DNA of 64,000 nt from Pseudomonas viridiflava (GTDB lineage Bacteria; Pseudomonadota; Gammaproteobacteria; Pseudomonadales; Pseudomonadaceae), in the NCBI RefSeq assembly GCF_003702045.1, contig NZ_RBTP01000069.1, forward strand, positions 95,749-159,748, read 5' to 3'. The position numbers and the translations under genes are program-made. Below the pieces are notes generated by a model. That model worked only from the letters and a program-made list of their open reading frames with translations, was not told the origin of the DNA and did no database searches. Of this stretch, positions 8,817 through 17,509 are shown one piece after another; the stretch's first letter is position 1; the number at the start of each line of letters is the position of its first letter.

Positions 8817-9032
8817 GACTTACCTCCTGGCTGACGAAATTGCGGCTCATACTAGACTTCTGCTCGCACCGCCGCTAGGGCATCTTGACACCATGAATGA
8901 CGCCCTGTTGCATACTGCCAAAAATGATTGTCGGCCCCGTTTCGGAGCGTTTGCAAAATTCACCTCACAAGACCCATCACCCCAGACGCTTGCACTGGCA
9001 TAATCGCTGACTTCCCAGGCCGGAGAGCATCC

Positions 9033-9707
9033 ATGTCGCGCTACCTGTTAACGTCGTTGTTTCTCTTGCTACCGCTGGCTCAGGCGACTGAAAACCCGCC
9101 CAATACCGACTCTCACGACCTCGCCTACAGCCTGGGCGCAAGCCTGGGTGAGCGCTTGCATCAGGAAGTGCCGGACCTTGATCTGAAAGCGTTGGTGGAC
9201 GGGTTGAAGCAGGCTTATCAAGGCAAGCCGCTCGCACTCAAGCAGGAGCGCATCGATCAGATTTTGCGTGAGCACGATGCTGCGATGGCGCAGGCCGAAA
9301 CCACGGGCACGGACGCGCCTACCGAAGCAGCGCTGAGTGCAGAAAAGCGTTTCATGGAAAGCGAAAAAGCCAAGCCGGGCGTGAAAACGTTGGCTGACGG
9401 CATCCTGATGACTGAAATCACGCCAGGTACGGGGCCAAAACCGGACGTCAATGGCCGAGTCGAGGTCAACTATGTGGGGCGCTTGCCGGATGGCACCATT
9501 TTCGACCAGAGCAAACAGCCGCAATGGTTCAGGCTCGACAGCGTCATCAGTGGCTGGACCAGTGCGTTGCAGGGGATGCCGACCGGGGCGAAATGGCGGC
9601 TGGTGATTCCGTCGGACCAGGCCTATGGCGCAGAAGGCGCAGGGGACCTGATCGATCCGTTCACCCCGCTGATCTTCGAGATCGAGCTTATCGCCGTCTC
9701 GCAGTAA
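9033..9707 (+). CDS. FKBP-type peptidyl-prolyl isomerase (FklB/Mip-like)
   Basis: A 224-residue exported protein. A signal peptide (MSRYLLTSLFLLLPLAQA) is followed by an FKBP N-terminal helical dimerisation domain (DLAYSLGASLGERL, about residues 27-110). The C-terminal FKBP domain has VEVNYVGRLPDGTIFDQS and a late YGAEGAG motif. FKBPs isomerise Xaa-Pro bonds in the periplasm. The segment after the YGAEGAG motif differs from the usual IPPNATLIFEVEL form, so catalytic strength is uncertain. GGAG precedes ATG 9033. It is divergent from algP and convergent with rsd. Confidence 0.88.
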   Translation: MSRYLLTSLFLLLPLAQATENPPNTDSHDLAYSLGASLGERLHQEVPDLDLKALVDGLKQAYQGKPLALKQERIDQILREHDAAMAQAETTGTDAPTEAALSAEKRFMESEKAKPGVKTLADGILMTEITPGTGPKPDVNGRVEVNYVGRLPDGTIFDQSKQPQWFRLDSVISGWTSALQGMPTGAKWRLVIPSDQAYGAEGAGDLIDPFTPLIFEIELIAVSQ

Positions 9708-9727
9708 CCCGCCTCGCAGAAACGCGA

Positions 9728-9747
9728 AAGGGTGCAAAAGCACCCTT
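9728..9747 (-). terminator. Hairpin between FKBP gene and rsd
   Basis: AAGGGTGC, loop AAAA, GCACCCTT is a perfect 8-bp stem lying between convergent genes. On the minus strand it is followed by TTCGCGTTT, a weak T-tract, so it probably serves rsd. Confidence 0.6.
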
Positions 9748-9781
9748 GGCAACAACAGATTACGGCAGTAACGGAAACCGG

Positions 9782-10255
9782 TCAGGCCTGAGCCGTGACC
9801 TCTTCCTTGTGGGAGTTGTGCAGCACTTCGATCAGGCAGTCTTCCAGTTCGAAACGCTCATGCAGCAACTGACCCAACTGGTTGAACTCCTTGGCAACCA
9901 CCGTGCAATCCGAGCAATCGCCCTTGTCGCAGCGGTCGTTGAAGGCCAGTGCGAATTTGGTGATGACATCCAGACGCGGGTAGATCGTGTCAGCCAGCTC
10001 AAGACCGCGCTCATCGTTGAACGCCTTGGCTTCGTTGCTGAGCTGTTCGTAAACCTCGAAGTGTCCGGCCGAAACGTAATCGACCAGGATCTCGCAAAAG
10101 CGCTGCAGCCCCGCGCGATCGGCCGCCAGTGCAGCAGGTGTGTCGCCCAGTGCGTCGTAGGCCTCGATCAGTTCATGGCGGTCCTGTAACCAGCGGTCAA
10201 TCAGGAGATTGACGCCACCCCAGCGTTCCTGAGCATTCTGACAACTTTCCAGCAT
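9782..10255 (-). CDS. algQ: Anti-sigma-70 factor Rsd/AlgQ
   Basis: A 157-residue protein of the Rsd/AlgQ family, which binds domain 4 of the housekeeping sigma factor and affects alginate, siderophore and virulence gene expression in pseudomonads. The N-terminus MLESCQNAQERWGGVNLLID and the LEDCLIE segment near the end are characteristic. A cysteine cluster C109-x4-C114-x2-C117 is present, as are Cys5 and Cys54. ATG 10255 is preceded by an AGAGAA purine stretch. The gene is in the conserved dsbB-like/rsd/FKBP/algP order. Confidence 0.92.
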   Translation of the reverse strand: MLESCQNAQERWGGVNLLIDRWLQDRHELIEAYDALGDTPAALAADRAGLQRFCEILVDYVSAGHFEVYEQLSNEAKAFNDERGLELADTIYPRLDVITKFALAFNDRCDKGDCSDCTVVAKEFNQLGQLLHERFELEDCLIEVLHNSHKEEVTAQA

Positions 10256-10429
10256 GATGTTCTCTCTTCCCTTCAGGGGCATGCGGTCCTGTGCCGGCCT
10301 TAAAGATTTTCAAGGACCTGGCCTCATAAAAGCGTCAGGACAGCATACTTCCAATGACGCGTGCGGCTCAGATTATGCCCGCTCGACTAGGCCATCAAGG
10401 TACGCAGGAGATAAAGTTCATACAAGCGT

Positions 10430-10957
10430 TTAATCGTCGGCCCGACTTCCGGCAGCTATCCACAGGCTCAACTCGCTCAAAAGGGGATACAACGGCAGCA
10501 ACGCCAGCCCCACAAATGCCAGCAGGCTCCACTCGGGAAGGCTGAGTCCGAACAGTGACCAGGTGACTTGCGCGCAGAAAGCCGCCTGACCTCGCAAACC
10601 CTCATTCCAGCTGCCAAGCGACACGCTGGCGAACAGCCGTTCCAGCGACGCGACCAGCGGAATCAACTGATCGGCAGAGGCTGTCTGCAACCAGACCTGA
10701 GTCCCCGCCATCACCGCTCCCGCCAGCGCGATCAGCAGCAACGCCCCGCAATACCGACACCAGCCAGCAGCGGCAGGAGAGTGACAGGCCGCAGCAAGTG
10801 TCAGAACGCCGTAGCTGACCATTGCAGCCCGCTGAGTCAGACACAGCGCACACGGCTCAAGCCCGACGACTCGCTGAAGGTAAAGAACAGCGGCAATGAT
10901 CAATGCACATGTCAGGCATGCCAGAAAGAACAACGAACGCGTGCGGGCCAGATGCAT
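10430..10957 (-). CDS. DsbB-family disulfide bond protein lacking one catalytic cysteine
   Basis: A 175-residue inner-membrane protein with four hydrophobic helices and DsbB landmarks: GLEPCALCLTQR (Cys36-x2-Cys39, the quinone-linked pair) and FCAQVTWSLFGLSLPEWSLL (Cys128) near the end. Canonical DsbB has a second periplasmic cysteine about 25-30 residues before this last one. In this protein there is no cysteine between residues 71 and 127, and the expected position reads ADQLIPLVASL. An extra CRYC pair (67-70) lies in the predicted cytoplasmic loop. Position next to rsd and the hem genes corresponds to the second DsbB homologue (DsbH) of P. aeruginosa. DsbA-oxidising ability is therefore doubtful. 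Confidence 0.85.
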   Translation of the reverse strand: MHLARTRSLFFLACLTCALIIAAVLYLQRVVGLEPCALCLTQRAAMVSYGVLTLAAACHSPAAAGWCRYCGALLLIALAGAVMAGTQVWLQTASADQLIPLVASLERLFASVSLGSWNEGLRGQAAFCAQVTWSLFGLSLPEWSLLAFVGLALLPLYPLLSELSLWIAAGSRADD

Positions 10958-11147
10958 GACAGATCCGTAACAAAAAAACGAGACGTTAACGGTAGAGGAA
11001 AGGGCTCGACGCTTTCAAGGCAACGCCGTACAGATACGTCGCCACAAAACAAGGAAACAACATACGCACCAGCGAGGCTTTTTGACTGAGCGGTGTAGGA
11101 CCATTCCGGCCCACTCAAGCTTGCGTTAAAACCAGACATTTCAGGCG

Positions 11148-11178
11148 AAAAAAAGCCCTGCGGACAGGGCTCTTTTTT
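11148..11178. terminator. Bidirectional rho-independent terminator after hemY
   Basis: AGCCCTG, loop CGGA, CAGGGCT is flanked by seven As on one side and CTTTTTT on the other. It can stop the hemCDXY transcript on the minus strand, just after hemY, and any plus-strand transcript. Confidence 0.85.
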
Positions 11179-11188
11179 CGGTTTCGAC

Positions 11189-12439
11189 TCAAGCGCCGGT
11201 CAGCGCTGGCAACGGACGCGTCAGAATGCGTTCATCGAGCAAACCCAACCCTTCCTGAAAAAGCTGGTTGCTGCGGTCCGTCTCACCCAGTTGCGCAAGC
11301 AGGCGCGCCAGCTCTGCGCAGGTTTCGGGGTTGCGCTCAAGACGCAGACTGCTTTCCAGGTAATCACGCGCCTTGCCCCACAGTCGGCTTTGCAGGCAGA
11401 TGCGACCCAGACTCAGCAGCAGGCTGGGATCGCGCGGATGATGCTTGAGCCAGCCCTCGGCCGTTTGCAACTGTTTGGCCGGATCACCGCCGCGCACCAG
11501 GCCGTACAACCGCGCCAAATGACTGTTGTAATCGCGCTTGAGCGCCGCACGCAGAACTTCTTCAGCTTGCGCGTCAGCGTTCAGACGACGCAATTGGTCG
11601 GCATACGCCAGCACCAATTGAGGCTCCTGACGTTGCGCCGAAGACAAACCTTGCCAGGCTTTCTCAAGCGAAGGCAGGCCGGTCAGTGCGCTTTCGCCCT
11701 CACCGCCCTCGCGGTAGGCCGCCAGCGTCAGGTTTTCGCCCCAGGCACGGCGTTCCAGCTCTGCGAGTTCCTGAGGCGGCAGTACCTTATCCTTGCGCAG
11801 CTCGGGCATCAGACGAATAAGTGCGGACCAATCGCCACGCTGCTGATAGAGCCGCTGCAACTGACGCAGCACCTGGGGGTTGTGAGGGTGACGTTCGTGC
11901 ATGGCCTGCAGCGTGGTCAATGCGCCGTCGGTGTCACCGCGATCCTGCTGAAGCTGGGCGTGATTCAACGCAATGGCCAGCTCGGCCTGCGGCTGGCGGA
12001 TTAGCGCACGCTCCAGCAGATTGTCACAGTCTTCGTAGTGACCTTGCTCGTTGGCCGCACGTGCCGCGCCGATGTAGTAAAGAAGCGGATGAGCATCGGC
12101 CTCTGCGGCGCGGTGCAGGTGACGTTGCGCGCTAGACCAGCGCCCTTCGGCAAGGTCCATCTGACCCTGCTCGATTGCAATCTGGATGCGGCGCCGACGA
12201 TTGCGGCGCGACCAGGGATTGACCACCCCGCCGGACGTTGTCAGCAGATTGATCACCAGACGGACAAGCAAAATCACCAGCAGAAAGACGATCAACAGCG
12301 CCAGCGTCGCCCACAGGCTCGATTCATATCGAAAGTTCTGGTACGCAATCAACACGTACCCGGAGTGCTCGGCAATCGCGACGCCGACCAGCGCCGCAAT
12401 GCCAATGGCGATGAACAGCAGTACGTAAAGACGCTTCAT
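11189..12439 (-). CDS. hemY: HemY, TPR membrane protein of the hemCDXY operon
   Basis: A 416-residue inner-membrane protein. Two N-terminal transmembrane helices (about residues 4-24 and 42-65) are followed by a basic stretch (PWSRRNRRRR) and then TPR repeats to the end. This is the HemY_N plus TPR layout of the proteobacterial HemY family, distinct from the protoporphyrinogen oxidase also called HemY. Its exact role in haem synthesis is unsettled; it may scaffold pathway enzymes at the membrane. Its start overlaps the hemX stop by ATGA (12436-12439). Confidence 0.9.
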   Translation of the reverse strand: MKRLYVLLFIAIGIAALVGVAIAEHSGYVLIAYQNFRYESSLWATLALLIVFLLVILLVRLVINLLTTSGGVVNPWSRRNRRRRIQIAIEQGQMDLAEGRWSSAQRHLHRAAEADAHPLLYYIGAARAANEQGHYEDCDNLLERALIRQPQAELAIALNHAQLQQDRGDTDGALTTLQAMHERHPHNPQVLRQLQRLYQQRGDWSALIRLMPELRKDKVLPPQELAELERRAWGENLTLAAYREGGEGESALTGLPSLEKAWQGLSSAQRQEPQLVLAYADQLRRLNADAQAEEVLRAALKRDYNSHLARLYGLVRGGDPAKQLQTAEGWLKHHPRDPSLLLSLGRICLQSRLWGKARDYLESSLRLERNPETCAELARLLAQLGETDRSNQLFQEGLGLLDERILTRPLPALTGA

Positions 12440-13557
12440 GGACTGGTCCCTCGCAACGCCTCAGCAGGCTGACCCGACGCATGACGACGCTCAAGGTAGG
12501 CTTGCACGGCACTCAGGCTCGGTGCCAGATCAGGCGTCTTGACTGCAACCGGCTGCGCGGCAATGACCTCGAGGCGCTCACCCAGCAGTTTGTTTTGCGG
12601 GTCGTCCTCGCTGAAGTTGGCTTGCAGAACGTTCCTGGCCTCTGAAAGCGCCTTGGCATAAACCTCAGGCTCGCCGTTGAGCGCGGCCCACTGCGCCTGC
12701 TCCAGCGTCAGGCTGAGGGCCAGACGGACCTGCGACAAACTCTGGCCTGCCAGCACCGGACGGATGTCCTTGTCGGCGTTGAAATCGACACGGAAGTAAT
12801 GCGAAATCTGGTCCCACCAGCGCGTCCACTGACTGTCTTCGCCTTGGGCAGTGTCCATGCCTGGTAGCGTGTCACCCTTGTCTTCGTACTCGGGGGCCAG
12901 CTTGTTGAGTTGCACGGCCTGATCGCGCAGCGCAGCCAGTTGCAGGAACAACCCGGTGCGGTCCGGCTGCTCGACACTGCGCAGCGCACCCAGGCTTTTG
13001 GCGAGCTGCTCACGCGCCGCAAACGAACCCGGGTCATCCTGTTCACGCAGAATCTCGTCGGCGCCTTCTACAAGCGCCTCGGCACTGTTGATGTCCTGCA
13101 ATGCGGAGAGACGCAGACTGGCCAGACGCAACAAGTGTTCGGCCTCGGCCAGACGCCAGTCCTTGCGGCTGGCACCCAGAACGGTTTCCAGACGCTGGCT
13201 CAGACGTTGCTGGTCGCCCTGCAGTTGCGCAACCAGTCGGCGACTGTCCTCGAGCTGATCGGCGGGCGGGAACTGAGCAAGACGAGCATTGAGCTGCTGA
13301 TCGCTCTGGGCGAGCGCCAGGGTTTGCACCGCGATGTCCTGAACCTCGCCGCGCTGCTGCTGGTGGCCAGCCTGCAACATCCGCAGTTGCCAAACGCCCC
13401 AGCCTGCCACGGCGACACCCGCAATCCCCAGCAGCAATGCCAGAATCACCAGCCCACCGTTGCGATTGCCCGAACGCTCCGGGCGCACAGGGTCTGGCGT
13501 GGATGCCGATGGTTTCACTACCGATTCTTCGTCTTTAGGCAAGGCTGTTTCGCTCAC
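12436..13557 (-). CDS. hemX: HemX, membrane protein with uroporphyrinogen methyltransferase-like annotation
   Basis: A 373-residue HemX-family protein: a short acidic cytoplasmic N-terminus, one transmembrane helix (GGLVILALLLGIAGVAVAGWGVW), and a long helical periplasmic domain with coiled-coil character. It is often mislabelled as uroporphyrinogen-III C-methyltransferase but lacks that catalytic domain. GTG 13557 (MSETALPKDEE) is chosen because AAGGA lies 8 bases upstream. ATGs at 13566 and 13575 are less well placed. It lies 51 bp downstream of hemD. Confidence 0.87.
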   Translation of the reverse strand: MSETALPKDEESVVKPSASTPDPVRPERSGNRNGGLVILALLLGIAGVAVAGWGVWQLRMLQAGHQQQRGEVQDIAVQTLALAQSDQQLNARLAQFPPADQLEDSRRLVAQLQGDQQRLSQRLETVLGASRKDWRLAEAEHLLRLASLRLSALQDINSAEALVEGADEILREQDDPGSFAAREQLAKSLGALRSVEQPDRTGLFLQLAALRDQAVQLNKLAPEYEDKGDTLPGMDTAQGEDSQWTRWWDQISHYFRVDFNADKDIRPVLAGQSLSQVRLALSLTLEQAQWAALNGEPEVYAKALSEARNVLQANFSEDDPQNKLLGERLEVIAAQPVAVKTPDLAPSLSAVQAYLERRHASGQPAEALRGTSP

Positions 13558-13608
13558 GTATCCCATCCTTTGCATGTTGGCGTAATAGCGTAAACGACAA
13601 AGAGTCGA

Positions 13609-14385
13609 TCAATACGCCTTGAAGGCAGGCTGAGGTTGATCCCGCAACGCTGCCAGCAGTGCCCCGGCGCTCGCGCCGTGGCAATCAATAACAGTCAGAG
13701 CCCCTGCTGCACGAGCCATCTCGGCAACGCGGGGACTGGGTACAAACAACGGCAGACCGGCCAGATCCGGCCAGCGATCACCTGCCAGCCTGAGCAGATG
13801 TTCAAAACCCTGCCCACTGCTGACCACCAGCCCGTTCAAGCGTTCCAACTCGACACGCTGCGGCAATGCCCGCGCCGGGTACTCTGGCAGATAACGGCGA
13901 TACAGCGGCAGGTATTCAACAATGACGCCTTTTTCACGTAAACGCTCGGCCAGCAACTCGCGTCCTTCGTCACCGCGCATGATCAATACACGACTGCCCG
14001 ACTGAGCAATCGCCGCCTGCAACGTTGGCAAATCCAGCAGCGCTTCGCTGTCATCGCCGCGTTCGGGCCAACTGACATCCAGACCATAGTCGAGCAGTAT
14101 CTGCCCGGTGGCGGCGCCGACGCTGAACCACGGCTGAATGGGTGGCTGGGGCCACACCTCGTCGATCAGCTCGATGGCCAGACGCGCAGCGGGCTTGCTG
14201 ACGACGATGACAGCACAATAATTGAGCAACTCGAAGATGACCGAGCGTTGCGCAGGCGTCAACGCCAGAGGCTCGGTTTCAAGAAGAGGCAGGCTGCTGC
14301 TGAAGATACCGGCATCAGCCAGCACCTTGGCCAGGGCTGCCGATTCCTCGGCAGGACGGGTCAGCAGCAGACGCCAGGCACTCAT
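13609..14385 (-). CDS. hemD: Uroporphyrinogen-III synthase
   Basis: A 258-residue cytosolic enzyme that closes and inverts ring D of hydroxymethylbilane to give uroporphyrinogen III. The sequence begins MSAWRLLLTRPAEESAALA. It has the family's FELLNYCAVIVVSKPAARLAI region near residues 50-70 and a later LVVSSGQGFEHLLRL segment. The ATG overlaps the hemC stop as ATGA (14382-14385), so the two are coupled. The family is poorly conserved, and identity is supported mainly by these motifs and operon position. Confidence 0.92.
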   Translation of the reverse strand: MSAWRLLLTRPAEESAALAKVLADAGIFSSSLPLLETEPLALTPAQRSVIFELLNYCAVIVVSKPAARLAIELIDEVWPQPPIQPWFSVGAATGQILLDYGLDVSWPERGDDSEALLDLPTLQAAIAQSGSRVLIMRGDEGRELLAERLREKGVIVEYLPLYRRYLPEYPARALPQRVELERLNGLVVSSGQGFEHLLRLAGDRWPDLAGLPLFVPSPRVAEMARAAGALTVIDCHGASAGALLAALRDQPQPAFKAY

Positions 14386-15323
14386 TCGTCAGAGGCCTCG
14401 CCATAGACGGCCTTGAGGATTTTCGCCGCCCCCTGAGCCAGAAGCGCTTCAGCCACTTCGACACCCAGCGCCTGAGCAGCGGTTTGCGAAGCGCGCGCCT
14501 CGGCCCGCAACAACACACTGCCGGATGGATCGCCGACCAGACCGCGCAACCAGACCTGATCGCCCTCCAGTACGGCGTAGCAGGCGATCGGCACCTGACA
14601 GCCACCGTTGAGGTGCTTGTTCAGCGAACGCTCGGCAATGACGCGCACAGCGGTGTCTTCGTGGTGCAAGGGCGCAAGCAGCGCGTGAATTTCGGCATCG
14701 ACACTGCGGCACTCGATACCCACGGCACCCTGACCGCCAGCGGGCAGGCTGTCCTGGACGCTGATCGCTGACGTGATGCGCTCTTCAAAGCCCAGTCGGA
14801 TGAGGCCGGCGGCAGCCAGAATGATCGCGTCATACTCGCCCGAATCCAGCTTGGCCAAGCGCGTATTGACGTTGCCGCGAAGGAAATGAATTGTCAGATC
14901 GGGACGACGTGCCAGCAGTTGGGCCTGACGACGCAGGCTGGAGGTCCCGACGATGCTGCCGGAGGGCAAGGCTTCCAGACTGGGGAAGGTGTTGGATACA
15001 AAGGCATCGCGAGCATCTTCACGTTCACAGATACAGAACAGACCCAGCCCTTGAGGGAAGTCCATTGGCACGTCTTTCATCGAGTGCACGGCGATGTCGG
15101 CTTCGTTTTCCAGAAGCGCCGTTTCAAGTTCTTTAACGAAGAGACCCTTGCCGCCGATTTTTGCCAAAGGCGAGTCCAGCAGCTTGTCGCCGCGACTGAC
15201 CATCGGCACCAACGTCACGATCAGGCCTGGGTGAGCCTGTTCAAGCCGGGCCTTGACGTACTCGGCCTGCCAGAGGGCCAGAGCACTTTTGCGGGTGGCG
15301 ATGCGGATTTCGCGAGAAGACAT
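14382..15323 (-). CDS. hemC: Porphobilinogen deaminase (hydroxymethylbilane synthase)
   Basis: A 313-residue enzyme that polymerises four porphobilinogen units. Motifs include IATRKSALALWQAEYVK at the N-terminus, HSMKDVPMDFPQGLGL, GTSSLRRQAQL and LNGGCQVPIACYA, whose cysteine carries the dipyrromethane cofactor. Length is that of E. coli HemC. ATG 15323 (MSSREIRIATRKS) is the family start; an ORF extension upstream has no support. It is first of the hemC-hemD-hemX-hemY operon and lies downstream of algR on the same strand. Confidence 0.97.
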   Translation of the reverse strand: MSSREIRIATRKSALALWQAEYVKARLEQAHPGLIVTLVPMVSRGDKLLDSPLAKIGGKGLFVKELETALLENEADIAVHSMKDVPMDFPQGLGLFCICEREDARDAFVSNTFPSLEALPSGSIVGTSSLRRQAQLLARRPDLTIHFLRGNVNTRLAKLDSGEYDAIILAAAGLIRLGFEERITSAISVQDSLPAGGQGAVGIECRSVDAEIHALLAPLHHEDTAVRVIAERSLNKHLNGGCQVPIACYAVLEGDQVWLRGLVGDPSGSVLLRAEARASQTAAQALGVEVAEALLAQGAAKILKAVYGEASDE

Positions 15324-15549
15324 TGAACGATCCGTACTGGGTAAATGCGACGGATAATAACAGCTCAAGGGGGCTTGCTTCAGCGTTGACCGAAAAGTAG
15401 CACCAAGCCGCTTGCCCATGCAGGGCATCAGTTCACGCGTTGAAAGGTACGGAACGGGGTTGTTCGCAGAGAACCGGAATACCCGAGGCCTGGAATCTGG
15501 CGCCAGTGCCACGGCTCGGCCTTCGCGAGCAAACCATCGCGGTGATTGT

Positions 15550-16296
15550 TTACAACTGTTGCATCATTTTGCGAACGCCAGCCACATGACGACGACTGAC
15601 GATCAGAGCATCACCATTGAGGCCTTTCAGAAACAACTGAAAATGCCCGAGCGGTGTGCGCTGCAAACGTTCGATACGCTCGCGAGCGACCAGCGCGTTG
15701 CGATGGATGCGCACGAATCGATCACCGAATTCGTCTTCCAGCGCCTTGAGCGGCTCATCCAGCAGCACTTCACCGCCTTCGTGACGCAGGGTCACGTACT
15801 TATGGTCGGCGATGAAAAAGATCACCTGATCCAGCGGAATCAGCTCGATACCTTTGCGCGTGCGCGCACTGATGTGAGTCCGTGGGCCGTTACCGCTTTC
15901 GGCTGCGGGTCTGGTCATGGCAGCCAACTGCACGCGGTTGGGCCGCTCGGCCTTTCTCAGTGCTTCGACAAGATGCTCGGGACGCACAGGCTTTACCAGA
16001 TAGCCGACGGCACTGACCTGAAAAGCATCCAGCGCGAACTCGTCATGCGCCGTACAGAAAACCACGGCGGGAGGCGCTTCGCGCTCGCACAGTTTGGCGG
16101 CCACCTGCAGGCCGTCCATACCCGGCATGCGGATATCCAGCAGCACGACATCAGGCTTGAGATTATCAATCAGCGCCAATGCTTCATCACCATTTGTGGC
16201 GCTGGGTTCTAATACCCGGTAACCCTCGATTTCGCCGACCAATCGGCTCAGTCGCTCGCGGGCCAGGGGTTCGTCATCAACGATCAGGACATTCAT
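15550..16296 (-). CDS. algR: Response regulator AlgR (LytTR DNA-binding)
   Basis: A 248-residue response regulator. The receiver domain has acidic residues Asp7-Asp8, phospho-acceptor Asp54 in VLLDIRMPGMDG, and Lys in YLVKPVRP. A LytTR DNA-binding domain fills roughly residues 140-245 (IFFIADHKYVTLRHEGGEVL...RIHRNALVARERIERL). AlgR controls alginate genes, type IV pilus minor pilins and virulence functions in pseudomonads. Its start overlaps the algZ stop by 4 bp (16293-16296), giving tight coupling to its cognate sensor. Confidence 0.96.
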   Translation of the reverse strand: MNVLIVDDEPLARERLSRLVGEIEGYRVLEPSATNGDEALALIDNLKPDVVLLDIRMPGMDGLQVAAKLCEREAPPAVVFCTAHDEFALDAFQVSAVGYLVKPVRPEHLVEALRKAERPNRVQLAAMTRPAAESGNGPRTHISARTRKGIELIPLDQVIFFIADHKYVTLRHEGGEVLLDEPLKALEDEFGDRFVRIHRNALVARERIERLQRTPLGHFQLFLKGLNGDALIVSRRHVAGVRKMMQQL

Positions 16297-17375
16297 ATAG
16301 CTCTGGCTTCCTGCGTGAGTCTCGCACAAGGATAGCGTAGACAGGTGTAGTGACGACCGTCACGGCGCTCCACGCTCAGACTGGCGTACGGGCCAAAAAG
16401 TGCCGTAATGCGAGCGTCGATATTCGTCAGGGCCTGTTGAGTACCGTTGGAAGTCTGCCGAGTGGCAACTTCTTCATAGGGATTGCTGACACGCAATATG
16501 AACTCTCCCTCTCTATAGTCTGCTTCGACTGTTACTACACCCCCTTCAACTCGCGGGGCAATGCCATAGATCAAAGCGTTTTCAAGTAATGGCTGCAAGG
16601 TTAGCTGGGGAATCGGCAAGTCATCGGGAATTGCGCTGACTCTCCAGTCCAACTGTAGACGCTCGCCGAGACGATATTGCTCAATCGATAAATATCGTTT
16701 TGCCAAAGCCAGCTCTTCACCCCACGTTACAAGGCTGCCGGGCTTGGCCAGGCTGGCACGAAAAAGGTCGGAGAGGTCCAGCACAGCCTGCTCGGCCTTC
16801 AACGGATTGGTAGCCACCAGGCTGGCGATGCTGTTGAGCGTATTGAATAAAAAATGCGGCCGGATTCTCGCCTGCAGCGATTCGATCCTGGCCCGAAGCT
16901 CGCCCTGCTGCTGTTTGCGCCACTGACTCTGCAGATAAAAGTAGCGCAACATCAGCGCCGACATGATCAAGGCAATCAGCGAATAGCGGATGTAACGGTC
17001 CACCATCCCGCCCACCGTGATTCGTCCCGTGAGCTGGCACACATCCGTAACCGCCGTGCATAACAGCGTCAGCCCCACCACCAGCAAACAACCGAGCAGC
17101 CCTGCCAGACCGGGTGAAAGCCGGGCCAGCCAAGGGCGCAGCCCGCACAGCAAGGCGGCGGACAGCAGCACGATCCATTGCACGAACAGCGACATCAACG
17201 CCAGTCGCACCCAGTTGAAGCTCTCTCGCATCGGCTCGACCAGCACAAGGACAAGCACCAGCAGCTCGGCCAGAACGACGAGCACGAGCAAAGCTTGCGG
17301 CAGGCACAGTTCGGGAAGGAAGAAATCTTTGCCGGGAGCACGCCCGGCGTCGGGCTTTACAGGTTGATCTCGCAT
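16293..17375 (-). CDS. algZ: Sensor histidine kinase AlgZ/FimS
   Basis: A 360-residue LytS-type membrane histidine kinase. About four to six hydrophobic helices occupy residues 28-150. The phospho-acceptor is His174 in RIRPHFLFNTLNSIASL, and the N-box is LLENALIYG (Asn266). The usual G1 box (DNGxG) is replaced by VSNPYEE near residue 297, a degeneracy in line with the description of FimS as an unorthodox sensor. It phosphorylates AlgR and influences twitching and alginate in P. aeruginosa. It is divergent from argH. Confidence 0.93.
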   Translation of the reverse strand: MRDQPVKPDAGRAPGKDFFLPELCLPQALLVLVVLAELLVLVLVLVEPMRESFNWVRLALMSLFVQWIVLLSAALLCGLRPWLARLSPGLAGLLGCLLVVGLTLLCTAVTDVCQLTGRITVGGMVDRYIRYSLIALIMSALMLRYFYLQSQWRKQQQGELRARIESLQARIRPHFLFNTLNSIASLVATNPLKAEQAVLDLSDLFRASLAKPGSLVTWGEELALAKRYLSIEQYRLGERLQLDWRVSAIPDDLPIPQLTLQPLLENALIYGIAPRVEGGVVTVEADYREGEFILRVSNPYEEVATRQTSNGTQQALTNIDARITALFGPYASLSVERRDGRHYTCLRYPCARLTQEARAI

Positions 17376-17509
17376 CGGCTCAGTCTCGGCCCTGACAGGG
17401 ACAGCGGCAAGACATCCGGAAATAAAAAAGCATCAAGCCTGTTATCATCATAACCGCCTTTGTGCCACGTATCGGGCACGTCACTTTCCGTAAAGCAACG
17501 AGCGAATCC

